From Gammaproteobacteria bacterium (GTDB lineage: Bacteria; Pseudomonadota; Gammaproteobacteria; Pseudomonadales; Azotimanducaceae), in the NCBI GenBank assembly GCA_003228415.1, contig QIDL01000055.1, positions 1 through 14,791 on the forward strand: a stretch of 14,791 nt of DNA, in the 5' to 3' direction. The notes beneath the pieces are model-generated. The model ran no database searches, was not told where the DNA came from, and worked only from the letters and a program-made list of their open reading frames with translations. Shown one piece after another: positions 1 to 5,482 of this stretch. Numbering within the stretch: position 1 is the stretch's first letter; the number at the start of each line of letters is the position of its first letter. The position numbers and the translations under genes are program-made.

Positions 1-36
1 GGGAGCGGTGTGCTGGATGAAGGTAAGACGCGATGA
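1..36 (+). CDS. rpsP: Probable 3' end of rpsP (30S ribosomal protein S16), partial
   Basis: Reading from base 1, frame 1 is open for 11 codons (GSGVLDEGKTR) and stops at TGA 34-36. That stop overlaps the rimM start in an ATGA arrangement, a common coupling between adjacent operon genes. In gammaproteobacteria the gene directly upstream of rimM is rpsP, and S16 often has a variable charged C-terminal tail. The identification therefore rests on position only; the 11 residues carry no diagnostic motif. It could also be untranslated leader. Confidence 0.35.
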   Translation, partial: GSGVLDEGKTR

Positions 37-608
37 GTTGTGAAGATCAGTTGCCGGAAACCCGGCTAGCCGAATCGATCATCATCGTTGGACGTATTCA
101 GGGCCCGTATGGGATCAAAGGCTGGGTACACGTAGCCGCCTACACGGATCCTGCCAGCAACCTAGTGAGTTATCGACCCTGGAAGGTACAGCGCAGCACC
201 GGGCAAAATGCCGCAAAAAGTGTTGCCGATCCGGACTGGCAGGACATCGAGGTCGTTGAGACCCGGGCACACAAAGGTGGATATGTAGCACGCGTGCACG
301 GTGTGAATGATCGGAATGCTGCCGAGAGTCTGCGGGGTCTGTGGATAGGCGTTCACGAGAGCCAGCTTCCTCAACCGGCTGTCGGCGAGTACTACTGGAA
401 AGATCTTATCGGCGTAGAGGTACGCGACCAGAGTGATGTCAGTCTTGGTCGTGTCACCAGTTTGATTGAAACGGGTGCGCACGACGTGCTGGTCATCCGG
501 GGTCCGGGAGCGAGCGATGAGGAGTCTCTGATTCCCTTTCACCCTCGCTATGTGGTTGATGTGGATCTTGCGGCAGGCAGTATCCGGGTCGACTGGCGGG
601 ACGGCTGA
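33..608 (+). CDS. rimM: 16S rRNA processing / 30S maturation factor RimM
   Basis: RimM binds ribosomal protein S19 and helps assemble the 30S head during 16S rRNA processing in the cytoplasm. The 191-residue product has the usual two parts. The N-terminal beta-barrel opens with IIVGRIQGPYGIKGWVHV (about residues 16-34). A PRC-barrel domain begins at the family signature GEYYWKDLIG (118-127) and continues through GRVTSLIETGAHDVLVI and LIPFHPRYV. Length is close to the E. coli protein (about 180 aa). The ATG at 33 is chosen because AAGG (20-23) lies about 9 nt upstream and the frame begins there. TrmD follows after 4 nt, the conserved order rpsP-rimM-trmD-rplS, so co-transcription is expected. 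The inserted stretch around residues 52-70 (KVQRSTGQNAAKSVADPDWQ) looks somewhat longer than in E. coli. Confidence 0.96.
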   Translation: MSCEDQLPETRLAESIIIVGRIQGPYGIKGWVHVAAYTDPASNLVSYRPWKVQRSTGQNAAKSVADPDWQDIEVVETRAHKGGYVARVHGVNDRNAAESLRGLWIGVHESQLPQPAVGEYYWKDLIGVEVRDQSDVSLGRVTSLIETGAHDVLVIRGPGASDEESLIPFHPRYVVDVDLAAGSIRVDWRDG

Positions 609-612
609 CATC

Positions 613-1368
613 GTGTGGATGGCAATCGTCTCGATACTGCCGGAGCTGATTACCTCGGCCGGTAGCAAGGGCGTATTTGGCAGGGCCGTCGAGCAGGGAG
701 TTGTGGATCTCAGCGTATACGATCCCAGATCCTACACCACTGATCGGCATCGCACGGTGGACGACCGACCCTATGGGGGCGGCCCGGGTATGGTGATGAT
801 GGTGGAACCTGTGTTGGCGGCCATCGAAGACGCGAAATCCGTTGCACGAACGCAAGGTATTCAGGCTCCGGTCATCTACCTGTCGCCTCAAGGTGACAGG
901 CTCGATCAGCAACTGATCCATGATCTTGCCGCTCTGCCGGGCATGATCCTGCTTTGTGGACGCTTCGAAGGTGTCGATGAGCGAGTACTGGACAGCGCGG
1001 TAGATCGGCAGATTTCGATCGGTGATTACGTGGTTACCGGTGGCGAGCTGCCGGCTTTGGTGGTGATGGACGCGGTGTCGAGGTTGTTGCCTGGAACACT
1101 GGGAAACGCGGCATCGGCGGTTGAGGAATCTCATCTTGATGGTTTGCTCGATTACCCGCACTATACGCGCCCTGAAAACACGCGAGACGTGGGTGTGCCT
1201 GCCGTCTTGACGAGCGGCGATCATGGTGCGATCAGGCGCTGGCGCCTGAAGCAGTCGTTGCGGCGGACCTGGCTGACGAGGCCGGACCTGCTGGCCACGA
1301 GGCCACTGTCCGATCTCGAGCGGGAACTCCTTCGGGAGTTGTTCGAGTCGGGGGCAGAACTCGAGTAA
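613..1368 (+). CDS. trmD: tRNA (guanine37-N1)-methyltransferase TrmD
   Basis: TrmD transfers a methyl group from SAM to G37 of tRNAs reading CNN-type codons, which prevents +1 frameshifting. The 251-residue product carries the SPOUT trefoil-knot signatures: DRHRTVDDRPYGGGPGM (44-60), YLSPQG (89-94), CGRFEGVDER (115-124), SIGDYVVTGGELP (135-147) and GLLDYPHYTRP (177-187). The frame is open further upstream, but the GTG at 613 is preferred: its product (M)WMAIVSILPEL aligns residue for residue with the E. coli N-terminus MWIGIISLFPEM. It also avoids overlapping rimM, which ends 4 nt earlier. One alternative is the ATG at 619. Where E. coli has catalytic Asp169 (TEDSF), this protein has Glu172 (VEESH). 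Confidence 0.96.
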   Translation: MWMAIVSILPELITSAGSKGVFGRAVEQGVVDLSVYDPRSYTTDRHRTVDDRPYGGGPGMVMMVEPVLAAIEDAKSVARTQGIQAPVIYLSPQGDRLDQQLIHDLAALPGMILLCGRFEGVDERVLDSAVDRQISIGDYVVTGGELPALVVMDAVSRLLPGTLGNAASAVEESHLDGLLDYPHYTRPENTRDVGVPAVLTSGDHGAIRRWRLKQSLRRTWLTRPDLLATRPLSDLERELLRELFESGAELE

Positions 1369-1393
1369 CGGTCGAATGTCATTTTAGATAACA

Positions 1394-1415
1394 AATACAG
1401 CCTTCGTACTGTATT
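1394..1415 (+). promoter_or_regulatory. Short perfect inverted repeat in the trmD-rplS spacer
   Basis: AATACAG (1394-1400) and CTGTATT (1409-1415) form a perfect 7-bp stem around an 8-nt loop, ending 6 nt before the AGGAG of rplS. It could be an mRNA processing or translational control hairpin, or the dyad of a DNA-binding protein. No T-run follows, so it is not an intrinsic terminator. The role is inferred from position only. Confidence 0.4.
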
Positions 1416-1434
1416 GAGATTAGGAGCTAGGAGC

Positions 1435-1785
1435 GTGCGTAAGAACAAGATCATCGAAGCCTTGGAGAATGAGCAGCAGAAGACCGATATTCCCCAGTTT
1501 GGTCCTGGTGACACGGTAGTGGTGCAGGTGAAAGTTCGAGAAGGCAGCCGTGAGCGCCTGCAGGCATTCGAGGGTGTTGTGATCGGTAAACGCAACCGAG
1601 GTCTCAATTCGGCCTTTACCGTCCGCAAGATCTCCCACGGCGTTGGTGTCGAGCGGACGTTTCAGTCCCACAGCCCGCTGATTGCGGGAATCGAGGTAAA
1701 GCGCCGTGGCGACGTACGTCAGGCCAAACTTTACTATCTGAGGGACCTTTCCGGCCGGGCCGCAAGGATCAAGGAAAAGGTCTGA
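1435..1785 (+). CDS. rplS: 50S ribosomal protein L19
   Basis: L19 sits at the 30S-50S interface of the large subunit. The 116-residue product aligns along its whole length with bacterial L19: [78 protein letters not shown] and the basic tail ARIKEKV. The GTG at 1435 is chosen over the upstream TTG at 1414 because AGGAG (1422-1426) lies 8 nt before it and (M)[13 protein letters not shown] matches the family N-terminus. It is the last gene of the rpsP-rimM-trmD-rplS group. Its TGA (1783-1785) lies inside the 5' arm of a strong hairpin and is followed by tandem repeats and a terminator-like structure. Confidence 0.97.
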   Translation: MRKNKIIEALENEQQKTDIPQFGPGDTVVVQVKVREGSRERLQAFEGVVIGKRNRGLNSAFTVRKISHGVGVERTFQSHSPLIAGIEVKRRGDVRQAKLYYLRDLSGRAARIKEKV

Positions 1786-1856
1786 CTCGCGTTGCGAGTC
1801 AGATCCGCGCTGCGAGTCAGATCCGCGTTGCGAGTCAGCTCACGTTGCGAGTCAGA
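1781..1856 (+). repeat. Four tandem ~18-nt repeats beginning at the rplS stop, with a 10-bp hairpin
   Basis: Units start at 1786, 1804 and 1822 (18 nt each) and at 1840 (17 nt), with consensus TCCGCGTTGCGAGTCAGA. The first unit pairs perfectly with the end of rplS: TCTGACTCGC (1781-1790) and GCGAGTCAGA (1794-1803) form a 10-bp stem with loop GTT. The 3' arm recurs at 1812-1821, 1830-1839 (last base C) and 1847-1856, so the single 5' arm could pair with any of four copies. The array is non-coding, because the rplS stop is inside the stem. A read-through frame giving RVRSAL repeats exists but has no gene-like features. Confidence 0.9.
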
Positions 1857-1870
1857 TCGCGATATCGGAA

Positions 1871-1902
1871 GGCTGGTACGTCAGGGAACCGGTCTTTTTT
1901 TT
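1871..1902 (+). terminator. Candidate Rho-independent terminator of the rplS operon
   Basis: GGCTGGT (1871-1877) pairs with ACCGGTC (1888-1894) as a 7-bp stem with two G-U wobbles and a 10-nt loop. Eight T residues (1895-1902) follow immediately. The stem is modest, but the T-run and its place about 90 nt after rplS fit an operon terminator. It is the only convincing T-tract hairpin in the window. Confidence 0.5.
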
Positions 1903-1922
1903 GGCTGCCGTGTGGAAAAGAG

Positions 1923-1981
1923 AAACCAGCTTACCAGGCGCTGTGGGATCAAGGGGAGAGAGCTGCCTGGCAAACTGGTTT
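1923..1981 (+). repeat. Nested inverted repeat (two-part stem-loop)
   Basis: The outer arms AAACCAG (1923-1929) and CTGGTTT (1975-1981) are perfectly complementary. The inner arms CCAGGC (1934-1939) and GCCTGG (1965-1970) are too. The two stems are separated by a symmetrical 4-nt internal loop (CTTA opposite CAAA). GCT (1940-1942) can also pair with AGC (1961-1963) past a bulged T. A single-strand structure of this kind suggests a structured RNA. Strand is uncertain. Confidence 0.5.
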
Positions 1982-1991
1982 GAGTCCAGAT

Positions 1992-2016
1992 ATCCGGTAG
2001 AGAGAGAAAACCGGGT
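1992..2016 (+). repeat. Hairpin downstream of the nested inverted repeat
   Basis: ATCCGGT (1992-1998) and ACCGGGT (2010-2016) pair over 7 bp with one G-U wobble around an 11-nt purine loop. It lies 10 nt after the nested repeat, so the two could be neighbouring stems of one RNA. Confidence 0.35.
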
Positions 2017-2174
2017 ACCGTCGCCAACCGATCTGGAAGAGGCCAGGGGGACAGCTGGTGCACGTAAAGTGCGTTTCTCCCAACGAACGAGTCGGCAACA
2101 CGGTATATGCAGACTTTGTGCCAACCCGGAGACGTGGAATTAAATCGATATAGAACAACTGGTTAGGACCTATT

Positions 2175-2217
2175 TTCAGGCGGCGATACAAGCGAGTTAC
2201 AATGGCCCCGTTGGGGC
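2175..2217 (+). promoter_or_regulatory. Weak sigma70-like promoter candidate upstream of xerD, with a GC hairpin near +1
   Basis: TACAAT (2198-2203) matches the -10 consensus at five of six bases. A poor -35 (TTCAGG, 2175-2180) lies 17 nt upstream. Transcription would begin near 2210, inside a small perfect hairpin of GCCCC (2205-2209) and GGGGC (2213-2217), giving a leader of about 90 nt before xerD. The poor -35 keeps confidence low. Confidence 0.3.
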
Positions 2218-2259
2218 AGATTGTGTCACTCCGGGTGGGTTTGAATCGAATTGACCTGG

Positions 2260-2291
2260 CTGTCCTAGCGCCAGCCTGTCTTAGCGCCAGC
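2260..2291 (+). repeat. 16-bp tandem duplication just upstream of xerD
   Basis: CTGTCCTAGCGCCAGC (2260-2275) is followed directly by CTGTCTTAGCGCCAGC (2276-2291), identical at 15 of 16 positions. The second copy ends 11 nt before the xerD ATG. It may be a recent slippage duplication or a pair of binding sites. Confidence 0.85.
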
Positions 2292-2302
2292 CGCAAAAAC
2301 GT

Positions 2303-3181
2303 ATGAACGACCGCATCATCGATCGGTATCTGGATGCCATCTGGCTTGAACGGGGATTGAGCGACCATACCTTGAGTGCTTATCGTCGCGATCTGCGTCA
2401 ATTGGCCGGCTCGCTCGAGAAACCGATACTCGAAGCCACCGAGGCCGACCTGCAGGGTGCGGTAGCCGAGCGCTATCGCCGTGGTTACAAAACACGTTCG
2501 TCCGCTCGATGGCTGTCGAGTGTCAAGGGCTTCTATCGGCAGATGGTCACGAGTGGGCGCCTGGCCGTCGATCCGGCCGCACATCTGGAACATCCAAAAT
2601 TGGGGCGTAGTTTGCCAGGTACCTTGTCGGAAACGGAGGTACAGCGTTTGTTGGCGGCACCGGACGTGAATTCGCCGCTGGGCCTCAGAGATCGTGCGAT
2701 GCTGGAATTGCTCTATGCATCCGGACTCAGGATCTCCGAGTTGGTCGGCCTGAAGACCTCGTCGGTCAATCTCCGGCAGGGTGTTGTCAGGGTATTTGGC
2801 AAAGGGGGTAAGGAGCGACTGGTACCCATGGGTCAAGAGGCCCTGCGCTGGATCGTGCAGTTTGTCGAGCAGGGTCGGGTTGAGCTGCTGAGAGGGAGAA
2901 CCAGCGATGTGCTGTTCCCGAGCTTGCGGGCGCGGGAGATGGCCAGGCAGACGTTCTGGCATGCGATCAAACGCTATGCTGCGGCGGCTGGCATCGGTCG
3001 GTCGATCTCGCCGCACACGCTACGCCACGCATTTGCCACCCATCTGTTGAATCACGGTGCTGATCTGAGAGCTGTGCAGATGATGCTCGGACATGCAGAC
3101 TTGTCCACCACTCAGATTTATACTCACGTCGCCCAGGCGCGACTGAAGGAGCTTCACAGCGCTCACCATCCTCGTGGATGA
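2303..3181 (+). CDS. xerD: Site-specific tyrosine recombinase XerD
   Basis: XerD, with XerC, resolves chromosome dimers at dif under FtsK control. The 292-residue product has the N-terminal SAM-like core-binding domain (about 1-90, IIDRYLDAIWLERGLSDHTL) and the C-terminal catalytic domain. All active-site residues are visible: Arg143 (ASGLRISEL), Lys167 (FGKGGKER), His238 and Arg241 (SPHTLRHAFATHLL), His264 (MLGHADLSTTQIYTH) and nucleophile Tyr273. XerD rather than XerC is preferred because the next gene is dsbC, as in E. coli and Pseudomonas, and by sequence resemblance. No clear Shine-Dalgarno precedes the ATG; the leader is A-rich (GCAAAAACGT). The TGA stop lies within a long hairpin. A paralogous integrase is unlikely given the context. 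Confidence 0.95.
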   Translation: MNDRIIDRYLDAIWLERGLSDHTLSAYRRDLRQLAGSLEKPILEATEADLQGAVAERYRRGYKTRSSARWLSSVKGFYRQMVTSGRLAVDPAAHLEHPKLGRSLPGTLSETEVQRLLAAPDVNSPLGLRDRAMLELLYASGLRISELVGLKTSSVNLRQGVVRVFGKGGKERLVPMGQEALRWIVQFVEQGRVELLRGRTSDVLFPSLRAREMARQTFWHAIKRYAAAAGIGRSISPHTLRHAFATHLLNHGADLRAVQMMLGHADLSTTQIYTHVAQARLKELHSAHHPRG

Positions 3182-3207
3182 CCCCATCCCTGCGGATGGG
3201 CGTCCAC
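3174..3207 (+). other. Strong hairpin spanning the xerD stop codon
   Basis: The lower stem GTGGATG (3174-3180) pairs with CGTCCAC (3201-3207), with one G-U. After a 2-nt bulge, the upper stem CCCATCC (3183-3189) pairs perfectly with GGATGGG (3194-3200) around a 4-nt loop. No T-run follows, so classical intrinsic termination is not supported. It may protect the xerD 3' end or separate xerD from dsbC expression. Confidence 0.55.
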
Positions 3208-3240
3208 CAGACCGAAGCTGGTTCGTTGGCAGACAAACTT

Positions 3241-3268
3241 ATGATCGAGATCATGAATTGGTTCATGA
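3241..3268 (+). repeat. Two overlapping, mutually exclusive inverted repeats
   Basis: ATGATC (3241-3246) and GATCAT (3249-3254) form one perfect dyad. TCATGAA (3251-3257) and TTCATGA (3262-3268) form a second with a 4-nt loop. They share bases 3251-3254, so only one can form at a time in RNA. They lie in the 189-bp spacer between xerD and dsbC. Confidence 0.55.
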
Positions 3269-3297
3269 ACGAGCCGGCTGCGGCGTGGTCCAATGGG

Positions 3298-3323
3298 CGT
3301 CGATATCGACATCGATATCGACG
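3298..3323. promoter_or_regulatory. 26-bp perfect palindrome upstream of dsbC (possible operator)
   Basis: CGTCGATATCGA (3298-3309) and TCGATATCGACG (3312-3323) are exact reverse complements separated by only CA. Each half contains the 10-bp self-palindrome TCGATATCGA. The element ends 47 nt before the dsbC ATG, where an operator or repressor site could sit. It does not resemble a dif site, which has 11-bp arms and a 6-bp spacer. The function is inferred. Confidence 0.5.
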
Positions 3324-3370
3324 GCGGTGCGGCCTGGCGCGGCGACAATAACCATAAAACAGGTAATTAC

Positions 3371-4132
3371 ATGACGACGGACAAAACACTGAAAATGCTT
3401 GGATGGCTGGTGCTGCTGTCCGTGGCCGGTCCCGCCGGCTATGCCGTCGCCGAAACCGACGGAGTACTGCCGACAGACAACGGCGAGCAGTTGGTTGCCA
3501 GGCTGACGGCTCTGCGACCGGACATTCCCATTGAAAAAGTCAGTCCCTCGCCGCTGCCGGGTATTTTCACACTCGAACTTGTTGGTGGGACCATCTTCTA
3601 CGGCACAGCGGATGGTCGATATCTTTTTGCCGGTGATCTCTATGAGATTGGCGAGAACGATCTGATCAACATCGCCGAACTCGGACGTGTCGAGAAACGC
3701 CGGTTGCTCATGGCTACGGTAAAGCTGGAGGACATGGTCATTTTCTCACCGAGTGGTGAGACACGCGCAGTCGTCAACGTATTCACAGACGTCGACTGTG
3801 CGTACTGTCGCAAGCTCCACAAGGAGGTCCCGAAGTTGAACGAAATGGGTATCGAGGTTCGCTATCTGGCCTATCCCAGGGCCGGTATCGGCTCCCGTTC
3901 TTATCAGAAGATCGTAACGGCGTGGTGTTCGGATGATCCCAATAGTGCGATCACCAGGCTCAAACTCGGGGAGTCGCTTCCAGACCTCACCTGCGAAAAT
4001 CCAGTGGCCGCACAGTTCGAACTCGGACATCAGGTGGGTGTCTCAGGCACGCCTGCCATCGTCCTGGAAGACGGTCGTTTGCTGCCGGGTTACATGCCCG
4101 CCGAGGAATTGGCGAAAGCTATAGGCATCTAA
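3371..4132 (+). CDS. dsbC: Periplasmic thiol:disulfide isomerase DsbC
   Basis: DsbC reshuffles wrong disulfides in periplasmic proteins and is kept reduced by DsbD. The 253-residue precursor begins with a signal peptide: MTTDKTLK, a hydrophobic core near 9-24, and likely cleavage after AVA at residue 27. The N-terminal dimerisation domain follows (about 28-95). The thioredoxin-fold domain holds the active site CAYC (143-146) in VFTDVDCAYCRKLH and the cis-proline loop GTPAI (Pro228). A second pair, Cys186 and Cys208, has the same 22-residue spacing as the structural disulfide of E. coli DsbC. The active-site dipeptide is Ala-Tyr where E. coli has Gly-Tyr. ATG 3371 is chosen because the open upstream extension (acidic DIDIDID repeats) would bury the signal peptide. 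Position after xerD is conserved. Confidence 0.95.
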   Translation: MTTDKTLKMLGWLVLLSVAGPAGYAVAETDGVLPTDNGEQLVARLTALRPDIPIEKVSPSPLPGIFTLELVGGTIFYGTADGRYLFAGDLYEIGENDLINIAELGRVEKRRLLMATVKLEDMVIFSPSGETRAVVNVFTDVDCAYCRKLHKEVPKLNEMGIEVRYLAYPRAGIGSRSYQKIVTAWCSDDPNSAITRLKLGESLPDLTCENPVAAQFELGHQVGVSGTPAIVLEDGRLLPGYMPAEELAKAIGI

Positions 4133-4136
4133 GCCC

Positions 4137-4178
4137 AAGCCTCCTAGAATTGCGCCTCCTTGGGGTTCCTGGAGGCTT
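4137..4178 (+). promoter_or_regulatory. Dsb-hom spacer hairpin that can sequester the hom Shine-Dalgarno
   Basis: The purine tract GGAGGC (4171-4176) directly precedes the likely hom start. It can pair with either of two copies of GCCTCC: the near one (4154-4159, 6 bp, 11-nt loop) or the far one, where AAGCCTCC (4137-4144) pairs with GGAGGCTT (4171-4178) over 8 bp. Beyond a 2x2 mismatch, GAA/TTC adds 3 bp to the far pairing. The structure is followed by TTTCTT only, so it could be a weak dsbC terminator, a translational control element for hom, or both. Confidence 0.45.
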
Positions 4179-4180
4179 TC

Positions 4181-5482
4181 TTGCTACCACCATTGAAACT
4201 GGGTTTGTGCGGTCTTGGGACCGTTGCACAAGGCATGCTGACCGTGCTTCACGACAATCGGGAAATTGTTCGCGAGAAGGCGGGTCGCGATATTCAGGTG
4301 GTTCGGGTTGCCAGCCGGACGGAGAAGCCTGATGTTGATCTGCTTGGCGGGTCGTTTTCAACGGACCTGGCTACCGTGACCGATGATCCGGATCTGGACG
4401 TGGTCGTGGAGCTGATTGGCGGTGAGGGCGTGGCGTTGGATCTGGTGCGCCGCACACTTCGGGCTGGAAAAGCGGTGGTTACTGCGAACAAGGCAATCCT
4501 TGCCTCAAAGGGAGATGAGCTGCTTTCACTGGTGCGTGAGCATGGAGGCATGCTTGCGTTTGAAGCCGCGGTAGCCGGCGGCATTCCCATCATCGCCACC
4601 CTCACCCGATCTCTGGTTGCAAACGAAATACGCTTACTGGCCGGCATCATCAACGGCACTTCGAACTACATTCTGACCGCCATGACCGAGTCGGGTCAGT
4701 CGTTTGCAGAAGCCCTTGCCGACGCACAGAAACTGGGGTACGCGGAGGCGGATCCCAGCTTCGATGTCGAAGGCATCGATGCCGCCCATAAGCTGACGAT
4801 ACTCGGGGCGCTGGCTTTTGGCGTGGGCTTTAAATTCGACGAGGTTTATACCGAAGGAATCTCGGAGGTTTCCGGCGAAGATATCGAGTATGCACGGCAG
4901 CTGGGTTATCAGATCAAGCACCTGGGACTGGCCCGAACGGGTCCCGATGGTGTACAGATGCGGGTTCATCCGACCCTGATTCCTGAAGGCCACCTGCTGG
5001 CCAGCGTCAACGGGGTGATGAATGCGGTGCTGGTGAGGGGCAACGTAACCGGCGATACGCTGTACTACGGCCCCGGCGCCGGAGCTCTACCCACCGCCTC
5101 GGCGGTAGTGGCCGATCTCATCGATATTGCTCGCGGCAATAGACCAGAGCTGCCTTTGATGACACGGGATAACTCGGTCACACTGCTTGGAATTGAAGAT
5201 GTGGAGAGCGGTCATTATCTGAAGATCCCTTCGCTGGACAAGCCGGGGGTTTTCGCCCGGGTGGCTACCCTCCTCAGCGAGCGCGAGATCAGCATCGAAG
5301 CCGCCATTCAGAAGGAACAGGCCATACACACCGAAACTCAGGAAGCCTGGGTACCCATTATCATCCTGACCCAGCCGGTGCGGGAGTCTGTGATGAACGA
5401 CGCCATTGATGCGTTGCAGCAGCTGCCGGAGATCGTCGGCCGCATTCGGAGTATCCGGGTCGAGCATCTGGGCGATGAATGA
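4181..5482 (+). CDS. hom: Homoserine dehydrogenase (monofunctional, ACT domain)
   Basis: Hom reduces aspartate-4-semialdehyde to homoserine with NAD(P)H, the branch step toward threonine, methionine and isoleucine. The 433-residue product has the nucleotide-binding GLGTVAQG (11-18), VTANKA with Lys104, NGTSNYIL (158-165) and the catalytic-domain signature GYAEADPSFDVEGIDAAHK with Lys204. A C-terminal ACT regulatory domain spans about 345-425 (LDKPGVFARVATLLSEREISIEAAIQ). There is no fused aspartokinase. The frame opens at TTG 4160, but TTG 4181 is preferred: GGAGG lies 5 nt upstream and MLPPLKLGLCGLG matches the family N-terminus (MKPVKVGICGLG type). Hom sits between dsbC and recJ, and the usual partner thrC is not next to it. 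The last 8 nt overlap recJ. Confidence 0.95.
   Translation: MLPPLKLGLCGLGTVAQGMLTVLHDNREIVREKAGRDIQVVRVASRTEKPDVDLLGGSFSTDLATVTDDPDLDVVVELIGGEGVALDLVRRTLRAGKAVVTANKAILASKGDELLSLVREHGGMLAFEAAVAGGIPIIATLTRSLVANEIRLLAGIINGTSNYILTAMTESGQSFAEALADAQKLGYAEADPSFDVEGIDAAHKLTILGALAFGVGFKFDEVYTEGISEVSGEDIEYARQLGYQIKHLGLARTGPDGVQMRVHPTLIPEGHLLASVNGVMNAVLVRGNVTGDTLYYGPGAGALPTASAVVADLIDIARGNRPELPLMTRDNSVTLLGIEDVESGHYLKIPSLDKPGVFARVATLLSEREISIEAAIQKEQAIHTETQEAWVPIIILTQPVRESVMNDAIDALQQLPEIVGRIRSIRVEHLGDE

Larger units (their letters stand above)
1903..2302. other. ~400-bp gene-free interval between the rplS terminator and xerD
   Basis: I see no credible coding sequence here. The open frames on both strands (up to 90 codons) lack ribosome-binding sites and recognisable motifs, and they disagree on boundaries. 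The interval holds a nested inverted repeat (1923-1981), a hairpin (1992-2016), a short GC hairpin (2205-2217), a weak promoter candidate and a 16-bp tandem duplication (2260-2291). It may contain a small RNA, the xerD leader, or a decayed element. I recognise no known RNA family. Confidence 0.6.

Noticed and set aside
1781..1856. Tandem repeats as a CRISPR array
   Set aside because: Units are about 18 nt and directly adjacent with no spacers, and no cas genes are present.
1792..1983. Short frame encoding RVRSAL repeats after rplS
   Set aside because: It is simply the 18-nt tandem repeat read in frame; no Shine-Dalgarno and it runs through the terminator-like hairpin.
1901..2143. 80-codon frame in the rplS-xerD interval
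   Set aside because: No motif or start signal; an antisense frame of similar length covers the same bases, so openness is not informative.
1949..3016. 355-codon open frame antisense to xerD
   Set aside because: It lies opposite a fully conserved recombinase with all catalytic residues, and its composition (Arg, Gln, Pro rich) and lack of motifs are typical of a shadow frame.
3298..3323. Palindrome next to xerD as a dif site
   Set aside because: dif has 11-bp arms around a 6-bp centre with a recognisable consensus; this is a 12-2-12 palindrome with no resemblance.
3293..3370. N-terminal extension of dsbC with DIDIDID residues
   Set aside because: It would place 26 residues before a good signal peptide, and the acidic repeat is only the translation of the 26-bp palindrome.
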